This document shows positions 16,646-23,232 of a stretch of DNA of 32,956 nucleotides, in pieces. Position 1 is the first letter of the stretch. Each line of letters starts with the position of its first letter. The stretch is taken from assembly GCF_001936595.1 (NCBI RefSeq), contig NZ_MLBG01000046.1:1-32956 (forward strand), given 5' to 3'. The notes under the pieces were generated by a model. The model did no database searches, was not told the origin of the DNA, and was given only the letters and a program-made list of their open reading frames with translations. The translations under genes and the position numbers were made by a program. The stretch is from Desulfovibrio sp. DV. Its GTDB lineage: Bacteria; Desulfobacterota; Desulfovibrionia; Desulfovibrionales; Desulfovibrionaceae.

Positions 16646-18658
16646 CTACTTGGCCAGGGCCCGGGTGATGGCCGCCACCAGCTCGGCCGGCTCGAAAGGC
16701 TTGGTCACATACTCGTCCATGCCGGCCTCCAGCCCCTTTTCCCGGTCCGAATCCATGGCATAGGCCGTTAGCGCCACCACCGGAATGGTGGGTGCTATGC
16801 CCTGGACCTGGCCCGACCGGATGAGACGCGTAGCCTCCAGGCCGTTTAATCGCGGCATCTGAATATCCATGAGCACCAGATCGTAGGCGTCCCGGCCAAG
16901 CATGGCCAGGGCCTCGCGGCCGTCAACGGCGCTGTCCACGGTGTGCCCGAGCTTTTGCAGGGCGCGCACCGTGAAGATGCGGTTGACCGGCTCGTCCTCG
17001 GCCAAAAGGATGCGCAAGCCCTCGCCGGGCTTGGGGACGGGAGCCGCCTGGACCTGGCGGGGGGGGATCCGGGGTTTGCGCTCGGTCAGGGGCAGACTGC
17101 ATTCCAGCGTGGCGTAAAACGTGCTCCCCCGGCCGGGTTCGGAAGCAAAAGTGATGTCGCCGCCCATCATGGTGGTCAGCTTGCGGGCAATGGACAGACC
17201 CAGTCCGGCCCCGCTGTACTTTTTGGTGAGATAGTTCTCGCCAATGCCGAACGGCTCGAAAATGGAGGACGTGGCATCGGGATTGATGCCGACACCGGTA
17301 TCCTCGACCACCAGCAGCAGGCGCACCCGGGGCGCGCCGTCGCCGGTGTCCCGGTCGGCCGGCCGCTGGCCAAGCTTCTGTTCGTCCAGGCCGACACGAA
17401 CGGCAACATGGCCCTTTTTCGTGTATTTGAAGGCGTTGGACAGGAGATTGATCAGAATCTGCCTGACCCGGTTGGCATCGCCGATGACCCGGGCCGGCAG
17501 CAACGGATCGAAAACGTAGGTGAACTCAAAGGGACGCAGCAGGCTTTGGGCGGCAAAATTACGCAGCAGCGGCGTGAGTTCGTCCCTGAGGTCAAACTCC
17601 TGCTTGGCCATCTCAATGCGCCCGGACTCGACATTGGACAAGTCGAGCAGGTCGCTTACGATGTGCACGAGTGTAGCCGCCGACTGCCTGATGATGCCCA
17701 GGTACTCCTGGGTTTCGCTGTCGTTTTCCTGGTCGAGCAACAACTGGGAAATGCCCAGGATGCCGTTTAAGGGCGTGCGCAGTTCATGGCTGATGTTGGC
17801 CAGGAACTGGGTCTTGGCGGCGCTGGCCGTCTCGGCCGCCTGGCTGGAGGCCACCAGCTTCTGCTCCAGGCATTTTTGCTCGGTGATGTCGTCAAAGGCC
17901 CAGATCACACCCTCGGCCTCGTCGCAGGGGCTGATCATCCGGGCGGCCGTGCGCAACACCAGTGGGGAGCCGTCGGTGTGGCGCATGGTGTGCTCACCGA
18001 TGTGCATTCCCTTGGTGCAGAGGTCCTCATAGGCGGTTTTGGTGAAAAGGCCGTAGCTTTCGGGCGTGGAGAACAAAAACTCGATTGAGCGGCCGATCAG
18101 CGCCTCGACCGGGCGTCCGAGCAACTCGGCGCCTCGGGCGTTGACCTTCTCGAAACGGTGGTTGCGGGCCAGGGCCATGCCGATCAGCGCGTTGTCGAAA
18201 ATGGTCTCCATCTCCCGAAGCGCCCTGGCCAGGGTGAGGCGGGCCTCGATTTCACCCGACAGGATGAGGACATGGGCTTCCATCCCTCCGCCCAGGCGCC
18301 GGACCGCCCGGGTGCGCACTGCCACGGCCGATCCGTCGGCACGGCGCAGCAACTCTTCCTGGCACACCGGCCCCTGGCTGGTCGTCAGGGATTCCAGCAA
18401 CGGGTCGCGCTCCCTGACAGCCCGGTAGAGCGCCTCCCCGGCCGTGCGGCCAAGCAACTCCCCGGCCTCGTCGTAACCAAGCGCCCTGGCCCCGGTCTTG
18501 GACAGCCACTCCAGCCGGTCCGAGCCGTCGGTGCGATAGGTCAGATCACTATGGCTCTGGGCGACCTGCTCAAAGGCGCAGAAACCGGCCAACAGCGCCC
18601 GGTTGCCAAGCTCCCGGGCATTGGCCGCAGCGGCGTCCCGTTTTGTGTCGTCAGCCAT
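16646..18658 (-). CDS. Hybrid sensor histidine kinase (PAS-PAS-HisKA-HATPase-REC)
   Basis: A 670-residue soluble hybrid kinase with no membrane segment, so it probably senses a cytoplasmic cue through two PAS-like domains (about residues 25-140 and 150-270). HisKA has the phosphorylated His in ISHELRTPLNGILG. The HATPase has N box LLSNAFKYT, G1 VEDTGVGI, an F-box-like IFEPF and G2 SGAGLGLSIARKL. The C-terminal receiver has AEDEPVN, the phospho-Asp in LVLMDIQMPRLNG and Lys in YVTKPFEP. The ATG at 18658 has GGGGA five bases upstream; ATG 18670 would add four residues. No response regulator is adjacent, so output probably goes through an Hpt protein. It converges with the antitoxin gene. Confidence 0.94.
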   Translation of the reverse strand: MADDTKRDAAAANARELGNRALLAGFCAFEQVAQSHSDLTYRTDGSDRLEWLSKTGARALGYDEAGELLGRTAGEALYRAVRERDPLLESLTTSQGPVCQEELLRRADGSAVAVRTRAVRRLGGGMEAHVLILSGEIEARLTLARALREMETIFDNALIGMALARNHRFEKVNARGAELLGRPVEALIGRSIEFLFSTPESYGLFTKTAYEDLCTKGMHIGEHTMRHTDGSPLVLRTAARMISPCDEAEGVIWAFDDITEQKCLEQKLVASSQAAETASAAKTQFLANISHELRTPLNGILGISQLLLDQENDSETQEYLGIIRQSAATLVHIVSDLLDLSNVESGRIEMAKQEFDLRDELTPLLRNFAAQSLLRPFEFTYVFDPLLPARVIGDANRVRQILINLLSNAFKYTKKGHVAVRVGLDEQKLGQRPADRDTGDGAPRVRLLLVVEDTGVGINPDATSSIFEPFGIGENYLTKKYSGAGLGLSIARKLTTMMGGDITFASEPGRGSTFYATLECSLPLTERKPRIPPRQVQAAPVPKPGEGLRILLAEDEPVNRIFTVRALQKLGHTVDSAVDGREALAMLGRDAYDLVLMDIQMPRLNGLEATRLIRSGQVQGIAPTIPVVALTAYAMDSDREKGLEAGMDEYVTKPFEPAELVAAITRALAK

Positions 18659-18700
18659 GGAAGTCCCCATACCGTTTTAACTATTCGCCAGAGCACTTGA

Positions 18701-18729
18701 AGTATCCGGATCTATATCCGCAACCGCAA
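18701..18729 (-). promoter_or_regulatory. Possible sigma-70 promoter of the hybrid kinase gene
   Basis: On the minus strand, TTGCGG (18724-18729) and GATACT (18701-18706) are 17 bp apart, about 43 bp upstream of the kinase start. The match to the -10 consensus is moderate. Confidence 0.3.
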
Positions 18730-18763
18730 GCCGTCGCAACAGCGTTCGAAAAAAACCACCTCC

Positions 18764-19111
18764 TCAGGAAGGATCGCGACGCCGGCAGAACTGGTCGCAC
18801 AAATCCACGGCCCGATCGAGCACCGCCCCACAGCCGTTGACCAGGTTGTCCACGTACAAGGCGTCCCCGGTCTTGCGGCACATGGTCAGACAGGCCGAAA
18901 GCTCGGCCGGCGGCTCGGACAATTCCTGGCGAAAACGATTGCAGATGGGATCGGATAAGCAGGCGTTGGGCGTGGGCAATGTCGAACAATATTCATGAAA
19001 ATCGGTCACGGTCATCACCGGCGGCTTGCCGCCGCCCATCCCGCCGCCCTGGCCGGCACACCCGGCCAAGGCCAACACAGCCAATACCACCGCTGTCACT
19101 CGGACGCCCAT
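18764..19111 (-). CDS. Cysteine-rich small lipoprotein
   Basis: A 115-residue exported lipoprotein. Starting at ATG 19111 (GGAG 5 bases upstream) gives MGVRVTAVVLAVLALAGCAG, a classic signal with lipobox ALAGC; the longer frame to 19204 has no start signal. After a Gly-rich linker, the mature part carries eight more Cys, in pairs such as EYC...NAC, PIC, SAC/TMC, NGC and DLC/QFC, arranged on predicted helices. That suggests four disulfides, or metal binding, in the periplasm. No known family is recognised. It lies 105 bp downstream of nothing but its own leader and is divergent from the phage-like small-gene cluster; the hybrid kinase gene follows on the same strand after about 105 bp. Confidence 0.75.
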   Translation of the reverse strand: MGVRVTAVVLAVLALAGCAGQGGGMGGGKPPVMTVTDFHEYCSTLPTPNACLSDPICNRFRQELSEPPAELSACLTMCRKTGDALYVDNLVNGCGAVLDRAVDLCDQFCRRRDPS

Positions 19112-19284
19112 AGATTCTCCATTGGTTTGAGTTGCCACTTCACCAATTCTGCCCAAGCGCTGTTCGCCTGTAAAGACGTTTGCGCTGCCACGCAGAAGTG
19201 CCAACAGATAAATTTATTTTTGACATAGACTGACTGGTCCATGTCCGCCTTCCATGGTCCTTATGGAAGCAAGGATGGTGCAAC
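19112..19284. promoter_or_regulatory. Divergent control region of the phage-like cluster
   Basis: The region contains a consensus-like -35 TTGACA near 19220 and an inverted repeat TTCCAT-N7-ATGGAA at about 19252-19270, just ahead of the first phage-like gene. The repeat could be an operator. The -10 is not clear. Confidence 0.35.
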
Positions 19285-19530
19285 ATGAACACACACTCGG
19301 CCCTGCCGGCCATGCCGGCCGATCTGCGAAATGCGGTCCTGTCCAATTACACAACCTTCAGCGAAGACGGAACATTGTGCTACGTCTCAGACAAGGTGCA
19401 TCGCAGCTGTACGCTCTGCGGCACCGTCTTCTCCGGCTCCGTCAGCTTCATGGCCCTGGGCAACGGCTATGCCTGCCCTTACTGCGGCATCAGTGCCTCC
19501 AAACCCATGCCCGAGAACTGGTTCTCATGA
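19285..19530 (+). CDS. Small zinc-ribbon protein
   Basis: An 81-residue cytoplasmic protein with two CxxC knuckles, CTLC and CPYC, about 24 residues apart in VHRSCTLCGTVFSGS and NGYACPYCGIS. Together these can hold one zinc ion as a zinc ribbon. Its first half has no recognised motif. The ATG at 19285 has AAGGATG some 8 bases upstream. Its stop overlaps the start of the next gene (ATGA), so it is translationally coupled in the four-gene small cluster. Zinc ribbons of this size are common among phage genes of unknown role. The exact function is not known. Confidence 0.7.
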   Translation: MNTHSALPAMPADLRNAVLSNYTTFSEDGTLCYVSDKVHRSCTLCGTVFSGSVSFMALGNGYACPYCGISASKPMPENWFS

Positions 19531-19754
19531 ACGACAATTCCCCCATGGCCTCGCGCAAACTCTGGGCCGCTGTCCTGGCCATCGCCGCTGTGGCGCTGAG
19601 CCGCAAATGGAGCATGGGACTCACCCCGGATGAAATCCAGGCCATCACCGATATCGCCCTGACCGCCATCGGGTCCCAGGCCGGCATCGACCTGGCCGAA
19701 AAAGCCCTGCCGCTCATCACCAAAGCCCAGATACCACCGGAGACAAAACCATGA
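19527..19754 (+). CDS. Small phage-like membrane protein, possible holin
   Basis: A 75-residue protein with an N-terminal hydrophobic segment (LWAAVLAIAAVALS), a basic turn and LTPDEIQAITDIALTAIGSQAGIDLAEKAL. This arrangement, a short membrane helix followed by an LTPDEI motif and a second weakly hydrophobic helix, resembles small holin-like proteins in prophages. It starts at the ATG in the ATGA overlap with the zinc-ribbon gene and ends in another ATGA overlap with the next gene. If it is a holin, the neighbouring endolysin is missing, so a lysis role is tentative. Confidence 0.65.
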   Translation: MNDNSPMASRKLWAAVLAIAAVALSRKWSMGLTPDEIQAITDIALTAIGSQAGIDLAEKALPLITKAQIPPETKP

Positions 19755-20017
19755 CGCCCGATGCCCTGCTGCTGCCCGCCTGGATCTCGTTCCTCGTCGC
19801 CCTGGTCCTCTTTTTTACCCGGAAATGGGTCAATGACGTGGCCCGCGCCATCGACAGTCTCCAGGAAAGGATGCGCGCCTACGAAAAAGCCCAGAACGAC
19901 TGCCGCCTGGAACTGGCCCGGGGCTACCCCACCCGCAGCGAAATGGAACGCGTGGGCGAACGCCTGGAATCCCACGCCACCCGCCTCACCATCCTCGAAG
20001 AAAATATCGCCGCCTAA
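19751..20017 (+). CDS. Small membrane protein with coiled coil (phage-like)
   Basis: An 88-residue protein with one N-terminal membrane helix (about residues 6-22, ISFLVALVLFFT) and a long heptad-patterned helix (about 28-86) ending in LTILEENIAA. It resembles the small single-helix coiled-coil proteins found near lysis or packaging genes of Mu-like and other prophages (DUF2730-like shape), but I cannot assign the family firmly. Its start overlaps the preceding stop (ATGA), indicating translational coupling. Interaction with the neighbouring holin-like protein is plausible. Confidence 0.65.
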   Translation: MTPDALLLPAWISFLVALVLFFTRKWVNDVARAIDSLQERMRAYEKAQNDCRLELARGYPTRSEMERVGERLESHATRLTILEENIAA

Positions 20018-20036
20018 CACGAAAGGAGCATACGCC

Positions 20037-20135
20037 ATGTCCCTCGACCGACTGCTCGCCCTCAATCCCCACCTGTCCCTGGCCGATATCCTCGCCCTTT
20101 GGCACTGGTCCGGCCCCTCCCGCCGGTTGCACTAG
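20037..20135 (+). CDS. Very small peptide of 32 residues
   Basis: A 32-residue reading frame, MSLDRLLALNPHLSLADILA and on to RRLH, with an excellent Shine-Dalgarno AAAGGAG nine bases before the ATG. It lies 19 bp after the coiled-coil membrane protein in the same direction, so it is probably the last gene of the cluster. It is a Leu-rich amphipathic helix with a basic C-terminus. The palindrome field begins immediately after the stop. No known family. Confidence 0.55.
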   Translation: MSLDRLLALNPHLSLADILALWHWSGPSRRLH

Positions 20136-20141
20136 GCACCG

Positions 20142-20229
20142 GCAGGGCGCTGCCCTGCACCCGCCGGGACGCTGTCCCGGACCCTGCCAGGGCGTTGCCC
20201 TGGACCCACCGGGGGGGTCACCCCCCCGG
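20142..20229. repeat. Array of four tandem hairpins, 22-23 bp period
   Basis: Hairpins at 20142-20158 (GCAGGGC/GCCCTGC), 20164-20180 (CCGGGAC/GTCCCGG), 20187-20203 (CCAGGGC/GCCCTGG) and 20209-20229 (CCGGGGGGG/CCCCCCCGG) each have a perfect 7-9 bp stem and a 3-base loop. Starts are 22, 23 and 22 bp apart, so they form one imperfect tandem array. Stem sequences vary while pairing is kept, which points to selection for structure. Confidence 0.9.
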
Positions 20230-20291
20230 ACCCCCGGACGGGGTGGGCGGGTGGAGGTGGCGACGGTGGCGGGAGTGCGGGAAGATGGGGT

Positions 20292-20350
20292 CTGGATTTC
20301 AGGGCTGGCCCCGACGCGGAAGCCGCCTCGGGGCCAGCCCTGAAATCCAG
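20292..20350. repeat. Large perfect inverted repeat (23-bp arms)
   Basis: The left arm 20292-20314 (begins CTGGATTTCAGG) and right arm 20328-20350 (ends CCTGAAATCCAG) are perfectly complementary over 23 bp around a 13-base centre. No T-run follows, so it is not an ordinary terminator. Confidence 0.95.
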
Positions 20351-20437
20351 GCCCCAACTCGCCAGCGGCCCGGCCGCATTTTTGAGTCGTGGAGTGTGGA
20401 AAGCGCACATTTTTGGAGAGGTTTTTACGGGCGAACC

Positions 20438-20511
20438 GGTTGGTTGCAATTTCGGCCGGCGTGCTCCCCGCGCTTCGCGGGGAGTGTCGCCGGCCGAAAT
20501 TGCAACCAACC
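20438..20511. repeat. Large nested inverted repeat (24-bp arms plus inner hairpin)
   Basis: The left arm 20438-20461 (GGTTGGTTGCAATTTC...) and right arm 20488-20511 (...GAAATTGCAACCAACC) match perfectly over 24 bp. Inside is a second hairpin, CTCCCCGCG (20464-20472), CTT, CGCGGGGAG (20476-20484), so a single strand could fold into a 74-nt, almost fully paired rod. Confidence 0.95.
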
Positions 20512-20615
20512 ATGCGGCGCAGCCGCCAGCGCTCCCGCGCCTCATGGTCTTCCCGCCCTGCCGCGTCCGCATTGGCTCCTTATGCCGCCTGGGCCATGCG
20601 CTCCCATTCAGGGGT

Positions 20616-20634
20616 CCGGGGGGTGACCCCCCGG
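20616..20634. repeat. Inverted copy of the G/C-run hairpin
   Basis: CCGGGGGG-TGA-CCCCCCGG. With its flanks it is close to the reverse complement of the last array unit and its flanks at about 20206-20237 (loop TCA there, TGA here). The two bracket the palindrome field as a ~400-bp inverted pair. Confidence 0.8.
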
Positions 20635-20795
20635 CCGCCGGAGGCTTCTTCCGCTTCCTCCCCGCCTCACCTTCTCCATCTCCATATCCACCTCTCCCTC
20701 TCTCCACTTCCCCCCACCGCACCGCTCGTCCCGTTGCGCTCTCCACACATTCCCATCCGTGCTTTTTCTCACCCCACAACAGGAAGGATTGACTG

Positions 20796-21356
20796 ATGCA
20801 TGAGCAAGCCAGGCGTTTGACGGATCGGCAGCAGCGGTTTGTCGAGGAATATCTGATGGACTGCAATGCGGCGGCAGCGGCGGTGCGGGCCGGGTACAGC
20901 GAGAAGAGCGCCGGCAGCACCGGGGCGCGGCTTCGGGGGCTGGACCGGGTGCGCGAGGCGATTGCGGCGGCCATGGCCCAGCGCAGCCAGCGGGTGGGGA
21001 TTACCCAGGACCGGGTGGTGTTGGAGCTGGCCCGTCTGGCCTTTGCCGATATGCGGGATTTTGTGGCCTGGGGCGGCGAGGGCGGGCTGCGGTTGCGGCC
21101 GTCGGAGGCGTTGACTCCGGATCAGGCGGCCTGTGTGTCGGAGATTGTGGAGACTCCGGGCAAGGGGGTGCGGGTGAAGCTTTATGGCAAGACCCAGGCG
21201 TTGGCGGCCTTGTCCCGGCATTTGGGGGACAGGGGCCGGGGAGAGGAGGACGGCGGCGGGGGGGGCGGGGCGCAGCCGGTGACGGTGGTGACGTGTATGC
21301 CGTTTCCTGAGCCGCTGCGGGAGGATGAGCAGATGGCATTGCCGTCGGACGCTTGA
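20796..21356 (+). CDS. Phage terminase small subunit
   Basis: A 186-residue DNA-recognition subunit of a phage packaging motor (Terminase_2 family). The N-terminal signature is clear: LTDRQQRFVEEYLMDCNAAAAAVRAGYSEKSA at about residues 8-39, an HTH-containing module, followed by a helical region and a segment (EIVETPGKGVRVKLYGKTQALAALSRHLG) also typical of the family. The C-terminal part has a Gly-rich stretch. AGGA lies about 9 bases before the ATG at 20796. Codon use is strongly G-ending, unlike the C-ending host genes. The large subunit lies about 420 bp downstream, with an opposite-strand gene between them. Confidence 0.93.
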   Translation: MHEQARRLTDRQQRFVEEYLMDCNAAAAAVRAGYSEKSAGSTGARLRGLDRVREAIAAAMAQRSQRVGITQDRVVLELARLAFADMRDFVAWGGEGGLRLRPSEALTPDQAACVSEIVETPGKGVRVKLYGKTQALAALSRHLGDRGRGEEDGGGGGGAQPVTVVTCMPFPEPLREDEQMALPSDA

Positions 21357-21363
21357 GGCGGGG

Positions 21364-21657
21364 TCACATCCGGGCGGTGGCGGGGCGGGCCTTGTCGGCC
21401 TTGGCGGCTTGGCGGCACTGGAGGCGCAGGCTTTCGAAGGCGTCATCAGGGATGGCGGTTTCGGGGCAGGCAGCGCGCAGGCGGGCGGCGGCCATGCGGC
21501 AGTCGGTGACGGCGTCGGGGGCCGGGGCGTTTTGGCGCTGCAGCAGCCGGGAGTAGCTGTTGGGCGAGGGCCGGGACAGCGAGAGCGTGGACCCGGCGAC
21601 GGCCATAATCAGGCTGGCGGCAAGGATGCAGCAGTATTTGAGCAATCTGGGCCGCAT
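21364..21657 (-). CDS. Small exported protein, opposite strand between terminase genes
   Basis: A 97-residue protein with a basic N-terminus and a hydrophobic core (CCILAASLIMAVAGS) that fits a signal peptide with cleavage near Ala-Gly-Ser, or a membrane anchor. The mature part has two Cys-containing stretches (TDCRMAAARLRAAC and LRLQC) and ends Arg/Ala-rich. AAGGAGG lies 5 bases before the ATG at 21657, a strong signal for a real gene despite its orientation. Its stop is 7 bp from the small-subunit stop (convergent), and its start is divergent from the large-subunit gene. No family recognised. The position is like a moron gene or a small lysis-accessory (Rz1-like) gene, but neither can be shown. 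Confidence 0.7.
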   Translation of the reverse strand: MRPRLLKYCCILAASLIMAVAGSTLSLSRPSPNSYSRLLQRQNAPAPDAVTDCRMAAARLRAACPETAIPDDAFESLRLQCRQAAKADKARPATARM

Positions 21658-21698
21658 GGCAGCCTCCTTGGGATCGGCGGTATCGACATGGGGAGCGT

Positions 21699-21714
21699 TG
21701 CCTGTTTCATGCCA
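21699..21714 (-). promoter_or_regulatory. Possible sigma-54 promoter of the small exported protein
   Basis: On the minus strand, TGGCATGAAACAGGCA has GG and GC elements exactly 10 bp apart, about 42 bp upstream of the start. The -12 element lacks the usual TT, so the call is weak. Confidence 0.25.
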
Positions 21715-21774
21715 CAATAAAGTCACGCTATTTTAGAAGGTTGCAAAAACAGACAAAACAGGGAGGCCCTGTTG

Positions 21775-23232
21775 GTGCAGCAAATTGACCATATTTCGGC
21801 ACAACCAGGGGGAGCCGGCCGCCGCATTGTCTTGCCGTACCGGCCCCAGCCGCTCCAGGCGCGGCTCCATGCCTGCCGGGCCAATGAGATCTTGTTTGGC
21901 GGGGCGGCCGGGCCGGGCAAGAGCCATGCCTTGCGGTTTGAGGCGTTGGTGATGTGTCTGCGGGTGCCGGGGCTGCGGGCCTATCTGTTTCGGCGGACCA
22001 TGCCGGAGTTGGAGCGCAACCATATTCTTCCGGCCTTGGACCAATTTCCCAAGGTGTTGGGGACGTATCGGGACGCAAAGCAGCGTTTTGAATTTCTCAA
22101 TGGTTCCATGCTCAACTTTTGCGGCTGCCAGCGCGAAAAAGATGTGTTCCGGTTTCAGGGGGCGGAGCTGCATATGCTTTTTATCGACGAGCTGACCAGT
22201 TTTACGGAGTTTCAGTACGACTATCTGCGGGGGCGGTTGCGCTGCGCCATCGAGGTGCCGGCGGCGCTGCGGCACAAGGTGCCGGGGGTGGTGTGCGCGT
22301 CCAATCCGGGCGGGGTGGGGCATGGCTTTGCCAAGGCCCGGTTTGTGGATTTCGCCCCGGCCGGGGAGTGCCGCCGGGCGCCTGTGGCCGAGGGCGGGAT
22401 GCTGCGCTGCTATATTCCGGGCAGGCTGGCCGACAACCGCCTCCTGATGGAGCGCGATCCGGGCTATATCGCCCGGCTGATGGCCCTGCCCGAGCCGTAT
22501 CGCACGGCCTATCTGGAGGGCGACTGGGATGTGTTCATGGGCCAGGCGTTTGGCTTTTCGCGCCGGCTGCATGTGGTCAAGCCCCGGCCTGTGCCGGAGG
22601 ATGCGCCGTTGTTCATGACGTTTGACTGGGGCTATGGCGCGCCGTTTTCGGTTGGCTGGTGGTGGGTGGACGCCGATGGGCGGCTTTTCCGGTTTGCCGA
22701 GTGGTACGGGTCCAATGGGTCGCCCAACCAGGGGTTGCGGCTGACGGATTCCCAGATTGCGGCCGGGATTGTGGAGCGCGAGGCCCGGTTGGGCCTGGCC
22801 GGTCGGCGGCTGACCCGGCTGTGCGGGCCGGACTGTTTTGCCAAAAAGCCGGATTACCGGGGCGGCGGCCAGGGGCCGAGCACGGCCGAGGTGTTTGCCG
22901 GGGCCGGGGTGTACCTGTCTCCGGGCGATCCGTCGCGAACGGCCAAGATCCGGCAGTTTCACGAGCGGTTGCGCCCGCGTGAGGATGGGCCGCCCATGCT
23001 GCAGGTCTATGACACCTGCGAGGATTTCATCCGCACCATTGCGCTGTTGGCCACGGACCGGCGCAATGTCGAGGACATCGACACCACCGGCGAGGACCAC
23101 GTCTATGACGAGGCCTGCCATGTCTGCATGGCCCGGCCTCTGGCTCCGGGCATGGTGAAAACGGCCGAAAAGCCGGCGGCGCGGCTTATTGACGCGGTGC
23201 TGGCCGAGGCCCCAACCGAGGAGGATTTCTGA
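21775..23232 (+). CDS. Phage terminase large subunit
   Basis: A 485-residue packaging motor ATPase/nuclease. Walker A is FGGAAGPGKSHALR near residue 42, an adenine/arginine segment FRRTMPELERN follows, Walker B is LHMLFIDELTSF, and a coupling-like CASNPGG motif lies near 180. The C-terminal RNase H-like nuclease starts with MTFDWGYGAPFS (first catalytic Asp) and ends with the Asp in DHVYDEACH. Both activities look intact. Translation starts at GTG 21775, 8 bases after GGGAGG; TTG 21772 is possible. The product ends by overlapping the next gene (TGATG). No portal or capsid gene follows, which is unusual for a terminase. Confidence 0.93.
   Translation: MQQIDHISAQPGGAGRRIVLPYRPQPLQARLHACRANEILFGGAAGPGKSHALRFEALVMCLRVPGLRAYLFRRTMPELERNHILPALDQFPKVLGTYRDAKQRFEFLNGSMLNFCGCQREKDVFRFQGAELHMLFIDELTSFTEFQYDYLRGRLRCAIEVPAALRHKVPGVVCASNPGGVGHGFAKARFVDFAPAGECRRAPVAEGGMLRCYIPGRLADNRLLMERDPGYIARLMALPEPYRTAYLEGDWDVFMGQAFGFSRRLHVVKPRPVPEDAPLFMTFDWGYGAPFSVGWWWVDADGRLFRFAEWYGSNGSPNQGLRLTDSQIAAGIVEREARLGLAGRRLTRLCGPDCFAKKPDYRGGGQGPSTAEVFAGAGVYLSPGDPSRTAKIRQFHERLRPREDGPPMLQVYDTCEDFIRTIALLATDRRNVEDIDTTGEDHVYDEACHVCMARPLAPGMVKTAEKPAARLIDAVLAEAPTEEDF

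Larger units (their letters stand above)
20136..20795. other. Gene-free palindrome field between phage-like clusters
   Basis: About 660 bp with no supported gene. It holds a four-unit hairpin array (20142-20229), a hairpin with 23-bp arms (20292-20350), a hairpin with 24-bp arms and a nested 9-bp hairpin (20438-20511), an inverted copy of the array's last unit (20616-20634), and a pyrimidine-rich, G-poor tract (about 20640-20790) leading to the terminase small-subunit gene. Open frames on the minus strand cross the palindromes and give low-complexity products. Confidence 0.75.

Noticed and set aside
19527-20017. Complete lysis cassette (holin, endolysin, spanins)
   Set aside because: Holin-like and coiled-coil membrane proteins are present, but there is no muramidase, amidase or lytic transglycosylase gene nearby.
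20142-20229. CRISPR array
   Set aside because: The units are hairpins with 3-base loops and no variable spacers; the repeat sequence itself changes between units. No cas genes are present anywhere in the window.
20132-20974. Minus-strand frame of 280 codons over the palindrome field
   Set aside because: It runs through perfect inverted repeats and into the terminase small-subunit gene, and the product is low-complexity; no start signal.
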